NCBI GenBank assembly: GCA_029779995.1
Contig: JAKOZM010000027.1
Coordinates: 1 to 14,602, forward strand
DNA length: 14,602 nt
Source: Actinomycetes bacterium
GTDB taxonomy: Bacteria; Actinomycetota; Actinomycetes; S36-B12; UBA10799
Reading direction: 5' to 3'
Shown: positions 7,385-14,187 of the stretch, piece by piece
Layout: each line of letters begins with the position of its first letter
How positions within the stretch are numbered: the stretch's first letter is position 1
Notes under the pieces: model-generated
What the model was told of the DNA's origin: nothing
Seen by the model: only the letters and a program-made list of their open reading frames with translations
The model's database searches: none
Program-made: the position numbers and the translations under genes

Positions 7385-9858
7385 CCGAACTCCTGGGTCT
7401 TCGCAGGGAAGGCATCGGTCATGACCACAGCGGTGAACCTCGAGAGACCCGGGGCGGTCACGTCCACCCCCGTGATCTGCCCCCCGTCGCTGGTCCGCAT
7501 CCGGGTATTGGCCCAGTAGTCCAATGGAACCGGCCGCCCTTGCGCGTCGAGTAGCAGGATGCCGACGTAATGCTGATCCGCGGTATACCCCGGCGGTGCA
7601 CTGATCGCCGCGGACACCACACCGTCGGTGTAGGTCACCGCGCCCACCTCCAGACCGGGAACCCGTCGCAGGGCCTGGCTCTTCGCGGTCTGCCCCAGGA
7701 AGGTGCCGGCGGCGGTGATGACCCCCGCGGTGTCGCACATCCCGGTCGCCGGCATGAGTGCCCCGTAACTGGGGATGTCCTGGCACACCGCCTCGGCCAG
7801 GAACTGCGAGGTCGGTTCCACCTGGCCATCCGGGCCGAAGGTCCCCCGCAGGTCGAAGCGTTGCAGCGGCACCGGTCCGAACGTGAACCACAAGTTCACG
7901 CCGCTGGCGTTGAGCTCGAAGGTTCCGCCGCGTTGCCGGCCTGAGACGGGGAAGGCGAACCTGGCGCTGGGGTCCGCGAGGATCTGGCCCTGCTCGTTCC
8001 GTTTGGCTCCCACGAACCAGACCACGGTGTTGTCGTCGCCGGTGCGAACAGCGCCGCCGATCCAGTCGTAGAAGTCGAAGCCGATCTGGTTGACGCTGGT
8101 CAGCATCGGTGGCAGTGGCACCGCCAGCCGCGACAACGAGAGTCCGGAGGTCTCATCAGCCTGCACCCTCGGGTTCCAGGCGACGCCGTCGGCACCTGTG
8201 CGCGCGGTGAAGGATCCCGTGTACGGCGCCAGATCGCCCGGACCCACCGCGACATTGGCCAGGCGGGGTCCGCCGGTGGTCACGAGGCCGGTGAGCGTGA
8301 CGCGGTACTCGGTGTCGGCAGCCAGCATCTCCAGCGGCCGCACGAAGACGTAGCGGCCATCGCCGGAGAACGACACCTGCGTCTCCAAGTGCGGCTCAAC
8401 GGCGACCTGCACACCCTCGGGGACGATCCGGGCAGGCACAGTCCGGCCGGCCTCCCGGATCAGCACTCGCCCCGTCATGTAGCCGGCGGGGCTGATCGCC
8501 ACGGGCTGGGCTGCTGGCACCAGGCCGCCGCCAACGTCGACGCCGAGCAGGTACTGCCCATCGGTGGGTAACTCGCCGGAAGTGCAGCGGCCCTCATTGG
8601 GAACCCGCAGGCAGTAGTCGTAGGGCACGAACCAGACCGCGCCGTCCTGACTGCCGATGTAGACACCCTTGGTGCCCAGCGCAGGGGAGGAGTTGAGCTG
8701 GTTGCGCGCGGTCAGGGTTGGCTCAGTCGAGGTGGTGTCGAACGTCCAGCGCCGGGAGCCGTCGTTGGTGTTGACAGCGACCACGTGACCGTTTGCGGCT
8801 CCCACGTAAACGATGGGCGGGCCGCCGGGCACTGGCGCTTGCCCGATCACCGGTGAGCTACGGATCGGCGCGCCGGTGTCGTAGGTCCAGAGGATGTCGC
8901 CGTCGGGGCTGACGCTGTATAGCAACCCGTCTGTGGAGCCAATGATGATCTGCTCCAGGGTCCCATTGGATTCCAGCAGAGCCGGTGAGGCGTAGATGTG
9001 ATCGCCGGTCGTCAGCTTCCACCGCACGCTGCCGTCAGCGGTGTCCAGTGCGTAGAGGGTGCCGTCGAAGGACCCGGCATACATGGTGCCGGCGGTGTCC
9101 AGCGCCGGCGAGGATGTGACGTAGCCCAATGTCGTGCGTTGCCATTGCTGGGTGCCGTCGGCCGACAGGGCGAAGAGGCGCTGGTCGACGCTGCCCCAGA
9201 AGGTCGTGCCGGAGTCGTCCATCGCGGGCACGGTCCACACGGCGTTGTTCGCCTGGTAGGCCCACTTCTGGCTGCCGTCGGGGTTGACCGCGTAGGCTCC
9301 GCCTCCCGTGTTGCCCTGGTAGATCACCCCGTCGGGCCCGACGTTGGGGCTGCCCTCCCACCAGTTCACCAGTTGCCCATCGACTGTGGGCAGCGTCGGG
9401 CTGAACGTCCATACGGTGCGCTGATGGGCGGGGATGGCAGGGTCGGTGCTGACCTTGTACATCTTCTCGTCACCGGAGCCGATGATCAGGGTCTGGTCGT
9501 CCAGCAGCGCCGGCGCGGTGTCGATGATCTCGCCGGTCTCGAAGCGCCAGACCTCCTGGCCCGCCTCGTCGAGACCGTAGAGGTTGTGGTCGGCGCTGCC
9601 GATGTAGACGGTGCCGTCGGCAGCGACAACTGGGGTGCTGAAGATGCCCTTCCCCGTCTGGAACGTCCACGGATCGATGCCCGGATCGACACCGCGGATG
9701 TCCGAGGCCCCGGTGTTGCGCAGGTCGTGGCGCATCGTGGGCCACGCAGCGCCGGGTTGCGTCTTCGACTCGGCTGCCGGTGCGGCTGCCGGCGGTTGCG
9801 CCCAGGCGAGGCCGCCCAGCAGCGCGCTGGAGGCCACGACGATCGCGAGTGCCCGCAC
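7381..9858 (-). CDS. Secreted PQQ-type beta-propeller protein with C-terminal beta-rich domains
   Basis: An 825-residue exported protein. The signal peptide MRALAIVVASSALLGGLAWA-Q has a probable signal peptidase I cut after residue 20; there is no lipobox. Residues 40-410 contain eight tryptophan-centred repeats (W64, W104, W150, W199, W239, W280, W324, W371), each near a GTVYIGSxDxxLYALD-like strand pair. This is the PQQ-like quinoprotein beta-propeller fold, as in BamB and PQQ dehydrogenases. A cysteine pair (C416, C425) follows, then an Ig-like (Big_5-type) stretch of about 452-555 and a C-terminal beta-rich region to the end. I see no clear quinone- or calcium-binding set, so a binding or scaffold role is as likely as an enzyme. 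The GTG start has no ribosome binding site but has a -10 box six bases upstream. It overlaps the following membrane-protein gene. Confidence 0.88.
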   Translation of the reverse strand: MRALAIVVASSALLGGLAWAQPPAAAPAAESKTQPGAAWPTMRHDLRNTGASDIRGVDPGIDPWTFQTGKGIFSTPVVAADGTVYIGSADHNLYGLDEAGQEVWRFETGEIIDTAPALLDDQTLIIGSGDEKMYKVSTDPAIPAHQRTVWTFSPTLPTVDGQLVNWWEGSPNVGPDGVIYQGNTGGGAYAVNPDGSQKWAYQANNAVWTVPAMDDSGTTFWGSVDQRLFALSADGTQQWQRTTLGYVTSSPALDTAGTMYAGSFDGTLYALDTADGSVRWKLTTGDHIYASPALLESNGTLEQIIIGSTDGLLYSVSPDGDILWTYDTGAPIRSSPVIGQAPVPGGPPIVYVGAANGHVVAVNTNDGSRRWTFDTTSTEPTLTARNQLNSSPALGTKGVYIGSQDGAVWFVPYDYCLRVPNEGRCTSGELPTDGQYLLGVDVGGGLVPAAQPVAISPAGYMTGRVLIREAGRTVPARIVPEGVQVAVEPHLETQVSFSGDGRYVFVRPLEMLAADTEYRVTLTGLVTTGGPRLANVAVGPGDLAPYTGSFTARTGADGVAWNPRVQADETSGLSLSRLAVPLPPMLTSVNQIGFDFYDWIGGAVRTGDDNTVVWFVGAKRNEQGQILADPSARFAFPVSGRQRGGTFELNASGVNLWFTFGPVPLQRFDLRGTFGPDGQVEPTSQFLAEAVCQDIPSYGALMPATGMCDTAGVITAAGTFLGQTAKSQALRRVPGLEVGAVTYTDGVVSAAISAPPGYTADQHYVGILLLDAQGRPVPLDYWANTRMRTSDGGQITGVDVTAPGLSRFTAVVMTDAFPAKTQEFG

Positions 9859-9864
9859 GGGATC

Positions 9865-9870
9865 AGGCTA
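9865..9870 (-). promoter_or_regulatory. -10 box for a leaderless transcript of the propeller gene
   Basis: The minus strand reads TAGCCT, six bases (GATCCC), then the GTG start. It fits TANNNT but is weaker than the boxes before mscL and the XRE gene, and the -35 region (GGACAC-like) is poor. It lies in the 46-base gap after the exporter gene, so read-through from the upstream operon is also possible. Confidence 0.4.
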
Positions 9871-9904
9871 GTCCGCAGGTGAATGCAGTGTCCGCTCTGG
9901 CGGT

Positions 9905-10777
9905 TCAATCCACCGTCCGCAGGTCGAGGTCGGGACCGACTCCCGCCGGCTGCCGGCGGCCTCCGCGTTGGGCACCTGCCCCGGCCGCCACGACGAGCAG
10001 GATGCCCGCCACCTGCCAGACCTGCGGGACCTGGGACAGCACGACCGCGCCCAGCAGCAGGGCGAACGCCGGTTCCAGGGCCATCAGGGTTCCGAACGCG
10101 TGGGCTGTCATCTCGCGCAAAGCCAGTAGTTCCAAGGCATAGGGCAGGACGGGCAGCAGGATCGCCAACCCCACCGCGGTCAGCAGGATCGACCAGGTGA
10201 GGTGGCCCATGGCCTGTGGAACCCCGAAGAAGGCGGCCGTCACCGCAGCGATCGGGATAGTGAGAGACAGCCCGGAAAGCCCCTCGAAGCGGTCGCCGAG
10301 CGGTTGGGTCAGCACGATATAGACGCCCCAGCCCACCGCGGCGAGCAGGGCGAAGGCGACCCCGGCGGCGTTGACCTCACCTTCCCAGGGTCGGGTCATC
10401 AGCACGACTCCGACCAGCGCGAGCCCGGGCCACACCAGCATGCGCGGGTGGTGGCTTCGCACGGCTGCCACGGTCAGTGGGCCGAGGAACTCGATGGCCA
10501 CCGCCGTTCCCAGCGGGATCCGGTCCAGGGCGGCCAGGAAGCCGATGGTCGTCAGGCCGGTGGCGACGCCCAGGCCCAGCAGCACGGGCAGGTCGGCGCG
10601 CCGGATGGACTTCAGGGGGGGTGGTGCCAGTGCCATGAAGATCACGGCGCCGACGGTGAGGCGCAGCCACGCGGTGCCCGCTGCGCCCACCTGCCCGATC
10701 AGCCCCACCGACAGCGCCGATCCCAGTTGTACCGAGAACATGGAGGCGATCGGCAGTGTCCAGGGCGGCACTCTCAT
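9905..10777 (-). CDS. rhtA: EamA/DMT family exporter, RhtA-type amino acid efflux
   Basis: A 290-residue inner-membrane exporter of the drug/metabolite transporter superfamily with two EamA repeats and about ten membrane segments. IPLGTAVAIEFLGPL (residues about 106-120) and LPYALELLALREMTAHAFGTLMALEPAFA in the second half closely follow E. coli RhtA, the threonine/homoserine exporter also known to give resistance to amino-acid analogues. The ATG overlaps the stop of the PaiB-like gene (ATGA), so it is coupled to the upstream operon of regulator, B3/B4 protein and PaiB-like protein. I infer export of an amino acid or analogue; the exact substrate cannot be read. The last 20 or so residues are a polar tail. 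Confidence 0.88.
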   Translation of the reverse strand: MRVPPWTLPIASMFSVQLGSALSVGLIGQVGAAGTAWLRLTVGAVIFMALAPPPLKSIRRADLPVLLGLGVATGLTTIGFLAALDRIPLGTAVAIEFLGPLTVAAVRSHHPRMLVWPGLALVGVVLMTRPWEGEVNAAGVAFALLAAVGWGVYIVLTQPLGDRFEGLSGLSLTIPIAAVTAAFFGVPQAMGHLTWSILLTAVGLAILLPVLPYALELLALREMTAHAFGTLMALEPAFALLLGAVVLSQVPQVWQVAGILLVVAAGAGAQRGGRRQPAGVGPDLDLRTVD

Positions 10778-11415
10778 CGTGGCCGCCAGAGCCCGATCCG
10801 CGTGCGTCGCCGGCGCTGCTGGGCCGCCGCCCCGGCGTCGCCGCGGCGTTCGAGCGCCGCCGACACCTCGTCGCGGTGCGCGAGGGACTCCTCATCGTCG
10901 TACTTGAACTTCGCGTCCACCCGCAGCACCTCCAGGCGCACGCCGCGGATCCCCGACAGCATGCGCCCGTACGGCGGCGTCTGTACGGCCAGGGGCGCGT
11001 GGCCGCCCTCGGGCTGGAAGTCGGCCATCTGCGCGGTGAGCAGATCCACCTTCGCTTGGGGATCGTCCACGATGTGCGGGCGGCAGGTGAACTGCACCGC
11101 TGAGTAGTAGCTGGTGGGGACGCCGTTCTCGGGCGGCCCGCCCTTGTGCCGCCAGTACCCCGGGATGAAGGCGTAGTCACCGATGACGGTGACGCTGACC
11201 TCGGTGGCTGCCTGCAGGTGCGGCCAGACCGGGTTGGGCCGGGCCAGATGCATGAGAAGTTCGCCCTTGGCCAGCGTCACGTGGGTCGGGATGACGTGTG
11301 GCGCCTGCGTGGTGTCGAGGTTGTTCACGGCCAGCACGGCGAACCGTCCCGACCGCGCGAGCCACGTCTGCCACTCCTCCTCGTCGAGGGCGGCGTCCCA
11401 GGGGTGGATGAGCAT
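10774..11415 (-). CDS. PaiB-like FMN-binding split-barrel protein
   Basis: A 213-residue protein of the PaiB family, described in Bacillus as a negative regulator and structurally an FMN-binding split barrel. Visible family blocks are HVIPTHVTLAKGELLMHLARPNPVW (40-64), the central GxPTSYYSAVQ (98-108) and the C-terminal GRMLSGIRGVRLEVLRVDAKFK (150-171), followed by the family's Arg-rich ERRGDAGA segment. Family members usually read KFKLSQN here; this one reads KFKYDDE, so that motif is altered. The start codon shares its A with the stop of the B3/B4 gene (TGATG) and the gene ends in an ATGA overlap with the exporter gene. It may act as a flavin-binding sensor or an oxidoreductase; the sequence does not decide. 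Confidence 0.85.
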   Translation of the reverse strand: MLIHPWDAALDEEEWQTWLARSGRFAVLAVNNLDTTQAPHVIPTHVTLAKGELLMHLARPNPVWPHLQAATEVSVTVIGDYAFIPGYWRHKGGPPENGVPTSYYSAVQFTCRPHIVDDPQAKVDLLTAQMADFQPEGGHAPLAVQTPPYGRMLSGIRGVRLEVLRVDAKFKYDDEESLAHRDEVSAALERRGDAGAAAQQRRRRTRIGLWRPR

Positions 11416-12104
11416 CAGGCGCGCAACCAGCGCTGGGCAACGTGGAGCGGCGTCAAGGCGGCGATCAGGTCGTCGGCGGCCGCTTGCAGGACATCGTCGG
11501 TCAGGGGGTCGAGGGCATCCAGGATGAACAGCACACTGGTGGTTTCGTCGGTCAGGGCGGTGCGCGGCGACTGCCGCCAGTTCCAGCGCCGGCACGTCAC
11601 CCCGGCGTCGTCGGCCCACACCACCTCACCGACGAGGGGGTGCTCGATGACCGCTTCCCCGCCGGCGACGGTCTCGAAGCGTTCCTCGCCGGTGGCGCGG
11701 ATGAGTCGCGGCGAACTTGAGTAGCGGGACAGGTCCTCACCTCCGACGGGCAGCTGGTAGCGCACGGAGACCGCGTTGTAGGTGTCCGTGAGCCGGTTGA
11801 TGCGGGGCAGACCCGCCTCGGCTCGCCGGATCAGCGCCTCCGCACTGTTGCGAGTTCGCTGTGGTTTCGCGCCGAACGCACGGTACGCCTGGCGCCACGC
11901 GGCGATGTGCGGTAACTCGTCCACCGGGGTATGCGCGAGGGCCTCGCGGGCAACGGCCTCGGCCTTGGTCAGTCGCGCTTCGCTGGCCTCGTCGCTCGGG
12001 CCTGGCGCGATCCCGTCGGCAGCTATGAGCAGCGCGCGGTAGTCCGGCCGCAGGGCGAAGACGGCGGCGTCGACGCGCGCACCGTCGAGGAATTGCTCGA
12101 TCAT
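11415..12104 (-). CDS. Free-standing B3/B4 domain protein (PheRS beta editing-domain fold)
   Basis: A 229-residue protein made essentially of one B3/B4 domain, the fold that carries the editing site in the beta chain of phenylalanyl-tRNA synthetase, where it hydrolyses mischarged Tyr-tRNA(Phe). The hallmark stretch runs from AWRQAYRAFGAKPQRTRNS (69-87) through EALIRRAEAGLPRINRLTD (89-107) to YNAVSVRYQLPVGGEDL (109-125). No synthetase catalytic domain is present. The start is ATG at 12104, overlapping the regulator stop (ATGA), with GAAAGG six bases upstream. The longer frame upstream lies inside the regulator gene. By fold I infer trans-editing of a mischarged tRNA or binding of an amino acid; the activity of such stand-alone proteins is not settled as far as I know. 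Confidence 0.88.
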   Translation of the reverse strand: MIEQFLDGARVDAAVFALRPDYRALLIAADGIAPGPSDEASEARLTKAEAVAREALAHTPVDELPHIAAWRQAYRAFGAKPQRTRNSAEALIRRAEAGLPRINRLTDTYNAVSVRYQLPVGGEDLSRYSSSPRLIRATGEERFETVAGGEAVIEHPLVGEVVWADDAGVTCRRWNWRQSPRTALTDETTSVLFILDALDPLTDDVLQAAADDLIAALTPLHVAQRWLRA

Positions 12105-12688
12105 GATCGACCTTTCGGGATGCCGACTCCGGGTTCGAAGACGGACAGGGAGAAGTGCACCGGGTGTTCGCCCGGATTGCGGTACGCGTGAGGAATGTCC
12201 CCGGCGAACGAGGCCGCATCCCCGGGTTGCAGGTCGACGCGTTGCCCAGCGACCTCGATGGTCAAGAGCCCGGAGTGCACGTGCACCAGTTCCATCGTGC
12301 CCGCCGAATGCGGTTCGCTGGGGTAGTTGTCGCCGGCTGCCAGGGTCCAGTCCCACAGCTCTACGACGTCGGGCGGCTCGCTGCCGGCGACGAGCACGGC
12401 CGCACCGCCGCCGGCGCTCGTCCACAACACAGCGCCGTCGCCGGCGCGGACCAAGCGCAAGGGAGCTGGTTCGGGCGGCTCCACGAGAGCGGGCAGGCCG
12501 ATGCCGAGAGCGTCGCTGAGTTTGAGCAAGGTGGCAACGCTGGGGTTGGCCTCACCCTGCTCCACGCTGATGATCATCCTGCGGCTGACGCCGGACACAT
12601 GGGTGAGGTGATCCAGGGTCCAGTTGCGGGCCTGCCGCTCCTGGCGGACCCGCTTGCCGATGGCAACTGCCAGGCCACTCTCATCCAT
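12101..12688 (-). CDS. XRE-family transcriptional regulator with C-terminal cupin
   Basis: A 195-residue regulator. Residues about 6-65 form a Cro/CI helix-turn-helix (VRQERQARNWTLDHLTHVSGVSRRMIISVEQGEANPSVATLLKLSDAL). Residues about 105-190 form a cupin barrel (HSAGTMELVHVHSGLLTIEV, LQPGDAASFAGDIPHAYRNP) likely to bind a small effector. This architecture is common for local regulators of amino-acid metabolism and export. The start at 12688 is chosen because a TATAGT -10 box lies exactly six bases upstream, giving a leaderless mRNA; the frame is open further up but would cross the promoter. The gene heads an overlapping operon (regulator, B3/B4, PaiB-like, exporter), and the 18-base near-palindrome over the promoter suggests it represses itself. 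Confidence 0.93.
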   Translation of the reverse strand: MDESGLAVAIGKRVRQERQARNWTLDHLTHVSGVSRRMIISVEQGEANPSVATLLKLSDALGIGLPALVEPPEPAPLRLVRAGDGAVLWTSAGGGAAVLVAGSEPPDVVELWDWTLAAGDNYPSEPHSAGTMELVHVHSGLLTIEVAGQRVDLQPGDAASFAGDIPHAYRNPGEHPVHFSLSVFEPGVGIPKGRS

Positions 12689-12689
12689 A

Positions 12690-12707
12690 AGTGCACTATA
12701 GCGCACT
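12690..12707. promoter_or_regulatory. Promoter and near-palindromic operator of the XRE operon
   Basis: AGTGCACTATAGCGCACT is an 18-base palindrome with a single mismatched pair. On the minus strand it contains the -10 box TATAGT (12700-12695), with the regulator ATG six bases after it. A further AGTGC half-site lies at 12711-12715, spaced from GCACT (12703-12707) by three bases. A dimeric regulator bound here would block RNA polymerase. No good -35 box is seen. Confidence 0.65.
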
Positions 12708-12851
12708 AGCAGTGCGTCGCGGTGCTGGAGGCGGTATAGGCTGCGGCCTTTTGCTTTACGCCCCGACGCCCACCACCTGTTCGTCCGGCGCGGTCCGTCA
12801 GGCTGGCCCGCCACCGACGGTGCGGTTGGCGGTCCGGACACGTTCGCAACC

Positions 12852-12993
12852 GGTTCAAAGTTCCGCACGACGGCCTGGGCAACAAGCGCATATGCGGAGA
12901 TTTGACCCACCTGCCCCGTGCATACCAGGCATATCGGGCGCGGGAAGGGTCAAAGTTCCGCAACCTCCGCGTCCCGATGCGGAGTTTTGAACC
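12852..12993. repeat. Four copies of a 16-base motif in two inverted pairs
   Basis: The copies are GGTTCAAAGTTCCGCA (12852-12867, plus), GGGTCAAATCTCCGCA (12893-12908, minus), GGGTCAAAGTTCCGCA (12947-12962, plus) and GGTTCAAAACTCCGCA (12978-12993, minus). Consensus is GGKTCAAANYTCCGCA. The orientation is forward, reverse, forward, reverse; pair centres are 41 and 31 bases apart, differing by about one helical turn. The outer copies share a further flanking C/G, so the block could be a small element with terminal inverted repeats, or clustered binding sites. No target-site duplication is obvious. Confidence 0.8.
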
Positions 12994-13057
12994 GCCCGGA
13001 CCCTCAACCCTGTGGCCCCGGAAGTCGCCTTCTTCCAGCGCCAGCGGGGATACAGGC

Positions 13058-13077
13058 ACTTGAGCGACCGCTCAAGT
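13058..13077. promoter_or_regulatory. TetR-type operator
   Basis: ACTTGAGCGACCGCTCAAGT has perfect 9-base arms around a 2-base centre. The core TTGAGCG-N2-CGCTCAA resembles operators of many TetR-family repressors. It overlaps the putative -35 box of the carbamoyltransferase promoter, so binding would repress. No TetR gene is in the window; it may lie further along the plus-strand operon. Confidence 0.7.
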
Positions 13078-13089
13078 CTTGTGTACACT
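13060..13089 (+). promoter_or_regulatory. Promoter of the carbamoyltransferase operon
   Basis: TTGAGC (13060-13065) and TACACT (13084-13089) are separated by 18 bases and read as -35 and -10 boxes. Transcription would start near 13096. The -35 box lies inside the palindromic operator. Confidence 0.55.
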
Positions 13090-13098
13090 GTGACATGC

Positions 13099-13145
13099 CC
13101 CCAGAGAAATGGGGACCGCCGATCGGGAGGGACATCGGACCTCCC
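13099..13145 (+). other. Two hairpins in the leader of the carbamoyltransferase mRNA
   Basis: CCCCA (13099-13103) pairs with TGGGG (13110-13114) around GAGAAA, and GGGAGG (13125-13130) pairs with CCTCCC (13140-13145) around a 9-base loop. Both lie within the predicted leader of about 80 bases. The loops do not match a riboswitch class known to me; they may only stabilise the 5' end. Confidence 0.4.
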
Positions 13146-13176
13146 CCTCGACGACCTACCGATTCGGAAGGTTGTC

Positions 13177-14187
13177 ATGCATTTCATCGACACCCAGGAT
13201 CTGGGTCCGGATGTCATCCGCGCCCAGATGGAACTCATCAGTCTGCTCAAGGAAGCGGACAAGCAGAACGCCTGCCCGAGGCTGCTGGAGGGCGCGTCCC
13301 TCGGCATGATCTTCGAAGAGGCATCGACGAGGACCCGCGTGAGCTTCGAGGTCGCCATGACCAAACTCGGGGGCCACGCGTTGTATCTCAAGCCGGGCGA
13401 GATCCACCTCGGCGAGAAGGAGAACATCGCCGACACCGCTGAGGTCCTCAGCCGGATGGTCGACGCGGTCGAGATCCGTGCCTTCAAGCACTCGACCGTC
13501 ACCGACTTCGCCGAGCACGCTCGAGTCCCGGTCATCAACGGCCTGACGGACTACAACCACCCGACCCAGGCGGTCTGCGACGTGTTCACCATGACCGAGC
13601 ACACAGACAAACCCTTCAAGGACGTGACCGTGGTTTTCGTCGGTGACGCGACGAACGTCTGCACCTCGACCGCCACCATCGTTACCATGATGGGCGGCAC
13701 TTTCATCCACGCCCGCCCTGAGCAGTACGGCATCAAGGCCCAGTGGCCCACGGTTCTGGATGAGATCGCGAAGAACGAACAGCGTTTCGGGGGCCGGTAC
13801 TTCGAGACCGAGGACGTCGAGGATGCGGTCGCGAACGCCGACTTCATCTACACAGACCTATGGTGGTGGTTCGGTCAAGAACACGAGATCCCGGACCGGG
13901 TGAAGGCCTTCAAGCCTCGCTATCAGGTCAGCTCGGCACTCATGGCACGGGCTCCACGAAGCGCCAAATTTATGCACTGCCTGCCGGCGTCACGCGGCGT
14001 CGAGGCGACCGTCGAGGTCATGGACTCCCCGCAGAGCATCATCTACGACCAGAGCGAGAACCGCCTGCACACCGAGAAGGGCCTGCTCGCCTGGTACATC
14101 ACCCCCGGCCTGGAGCAGCCTACCCCCGCGCTGCGGGCTTACCACGAGGGTCGTATCGAGAGCTACCTGGCGGCGGTGACATCATGA
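13177..14187 (+). CDS. ptcA: Putrescine-type carbamoyltransferase
   Basis: A 336-residue transcarbamylase. Carbamoyl phosphate contacts are STRTR (50-54), HPTQ (128-131) and HCLP (267-270). Two features point to putrescine rather than ornithine carbamoyltransferase. First, the ornithine-binding SMG motif is absent: the equivalent loop reads TDLWWWFGQE (226-235). Second, long blocks such as SLGMIF, STRTRVSFE.AM..LGGH, PVING.(S/T)DYNHPTQ and VVFVGDAT.VC follow the Enterococcus enzyme as I recall it. In agmatine breakdown it converts N-carbamoylputrescine and phosphate to putrescine and carbamoyl phosphate in the cytoplasm. The start at 13177 has GGAAGG upstream; the longer open frame crosses the promoter. 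It overlaps the permease gene (ATGA), as expected for an agmatine or putrescine operon. A catabolic ornithine enzyme is the alternative. Confidence 0.82.
   Translation: MHFIDTQDLGPDVIRAQMELISLLKEADKQNACPRLLEGASLGMIFEEASTRTRVSFEVAMTKLGGHALYLKPGEIHLGEKENIADTAEVLSRMVDAVEIRAFKHSTVTDFAEHARVPVINGLTDYNHPTQAVCDVFTMTEHTDKPFKDVTVVFVGDATNVCTSTATIVTMMGGTFIHARPEQYGIKAQWPTVLDEIAKNEQRFGGRYFETEDVEDAVANADFIYTDLWWWFGQEHEIPDRVKAFKPRYQVSSALMARAPRSAKFMHCLPASRGVEATVEVMDSPQSIIYDQSENRLHTEKGLLAWYITPGLEQPTPALRAYHEGRIESYLAAVTS

Larger units (their letters stand above)
12689..13176. other. Divergent intergenic region between the XRE operon and the carbamoyltransferase gene
   Basis: No gene is supported here. From left to right it holds the XRE promoter/operator (12690-12715), about 135 bases with only a weak possible hairpin (CCGCCA at 12808-12813 with TGGCGG at 12827-12832), the four-copy repeat cluster (12852-12993), the TetR-like operator with promoter (13058-13089) and a short leader with two hairpins (13096-13176). 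Open frames crossing it run through promoters and are read as shadows. Confidence 0.7.

Noticed and set aside
12689..12910. In-frame N-terminal extension of the XRE regulator.
   Set aside because: It runs through the palindromic promoter and part of the repeat cluster; the normal helix-turn-helix N-terminus begins at 12688.
12893..12993. The GGTTCAAA..CTCCGCA motif resembles the T-arm and 3' end of a tRNA.
   Set aside because: No T-stem, anticodon arm or acceptor pairing can be formed around any copy, and the four copies alternate in orientation. Judged an inverted repeat, not a tRNA or tRNA remnant.
13012..13176. In-frame N-terminal extension of the carbamoyltransferase.
   Set aside because: It crosses the operator, both promoter boxes and the leader hairpins, and does not resemble the family's N-terminus; the ATG at 13177 has a ribosome binding site.
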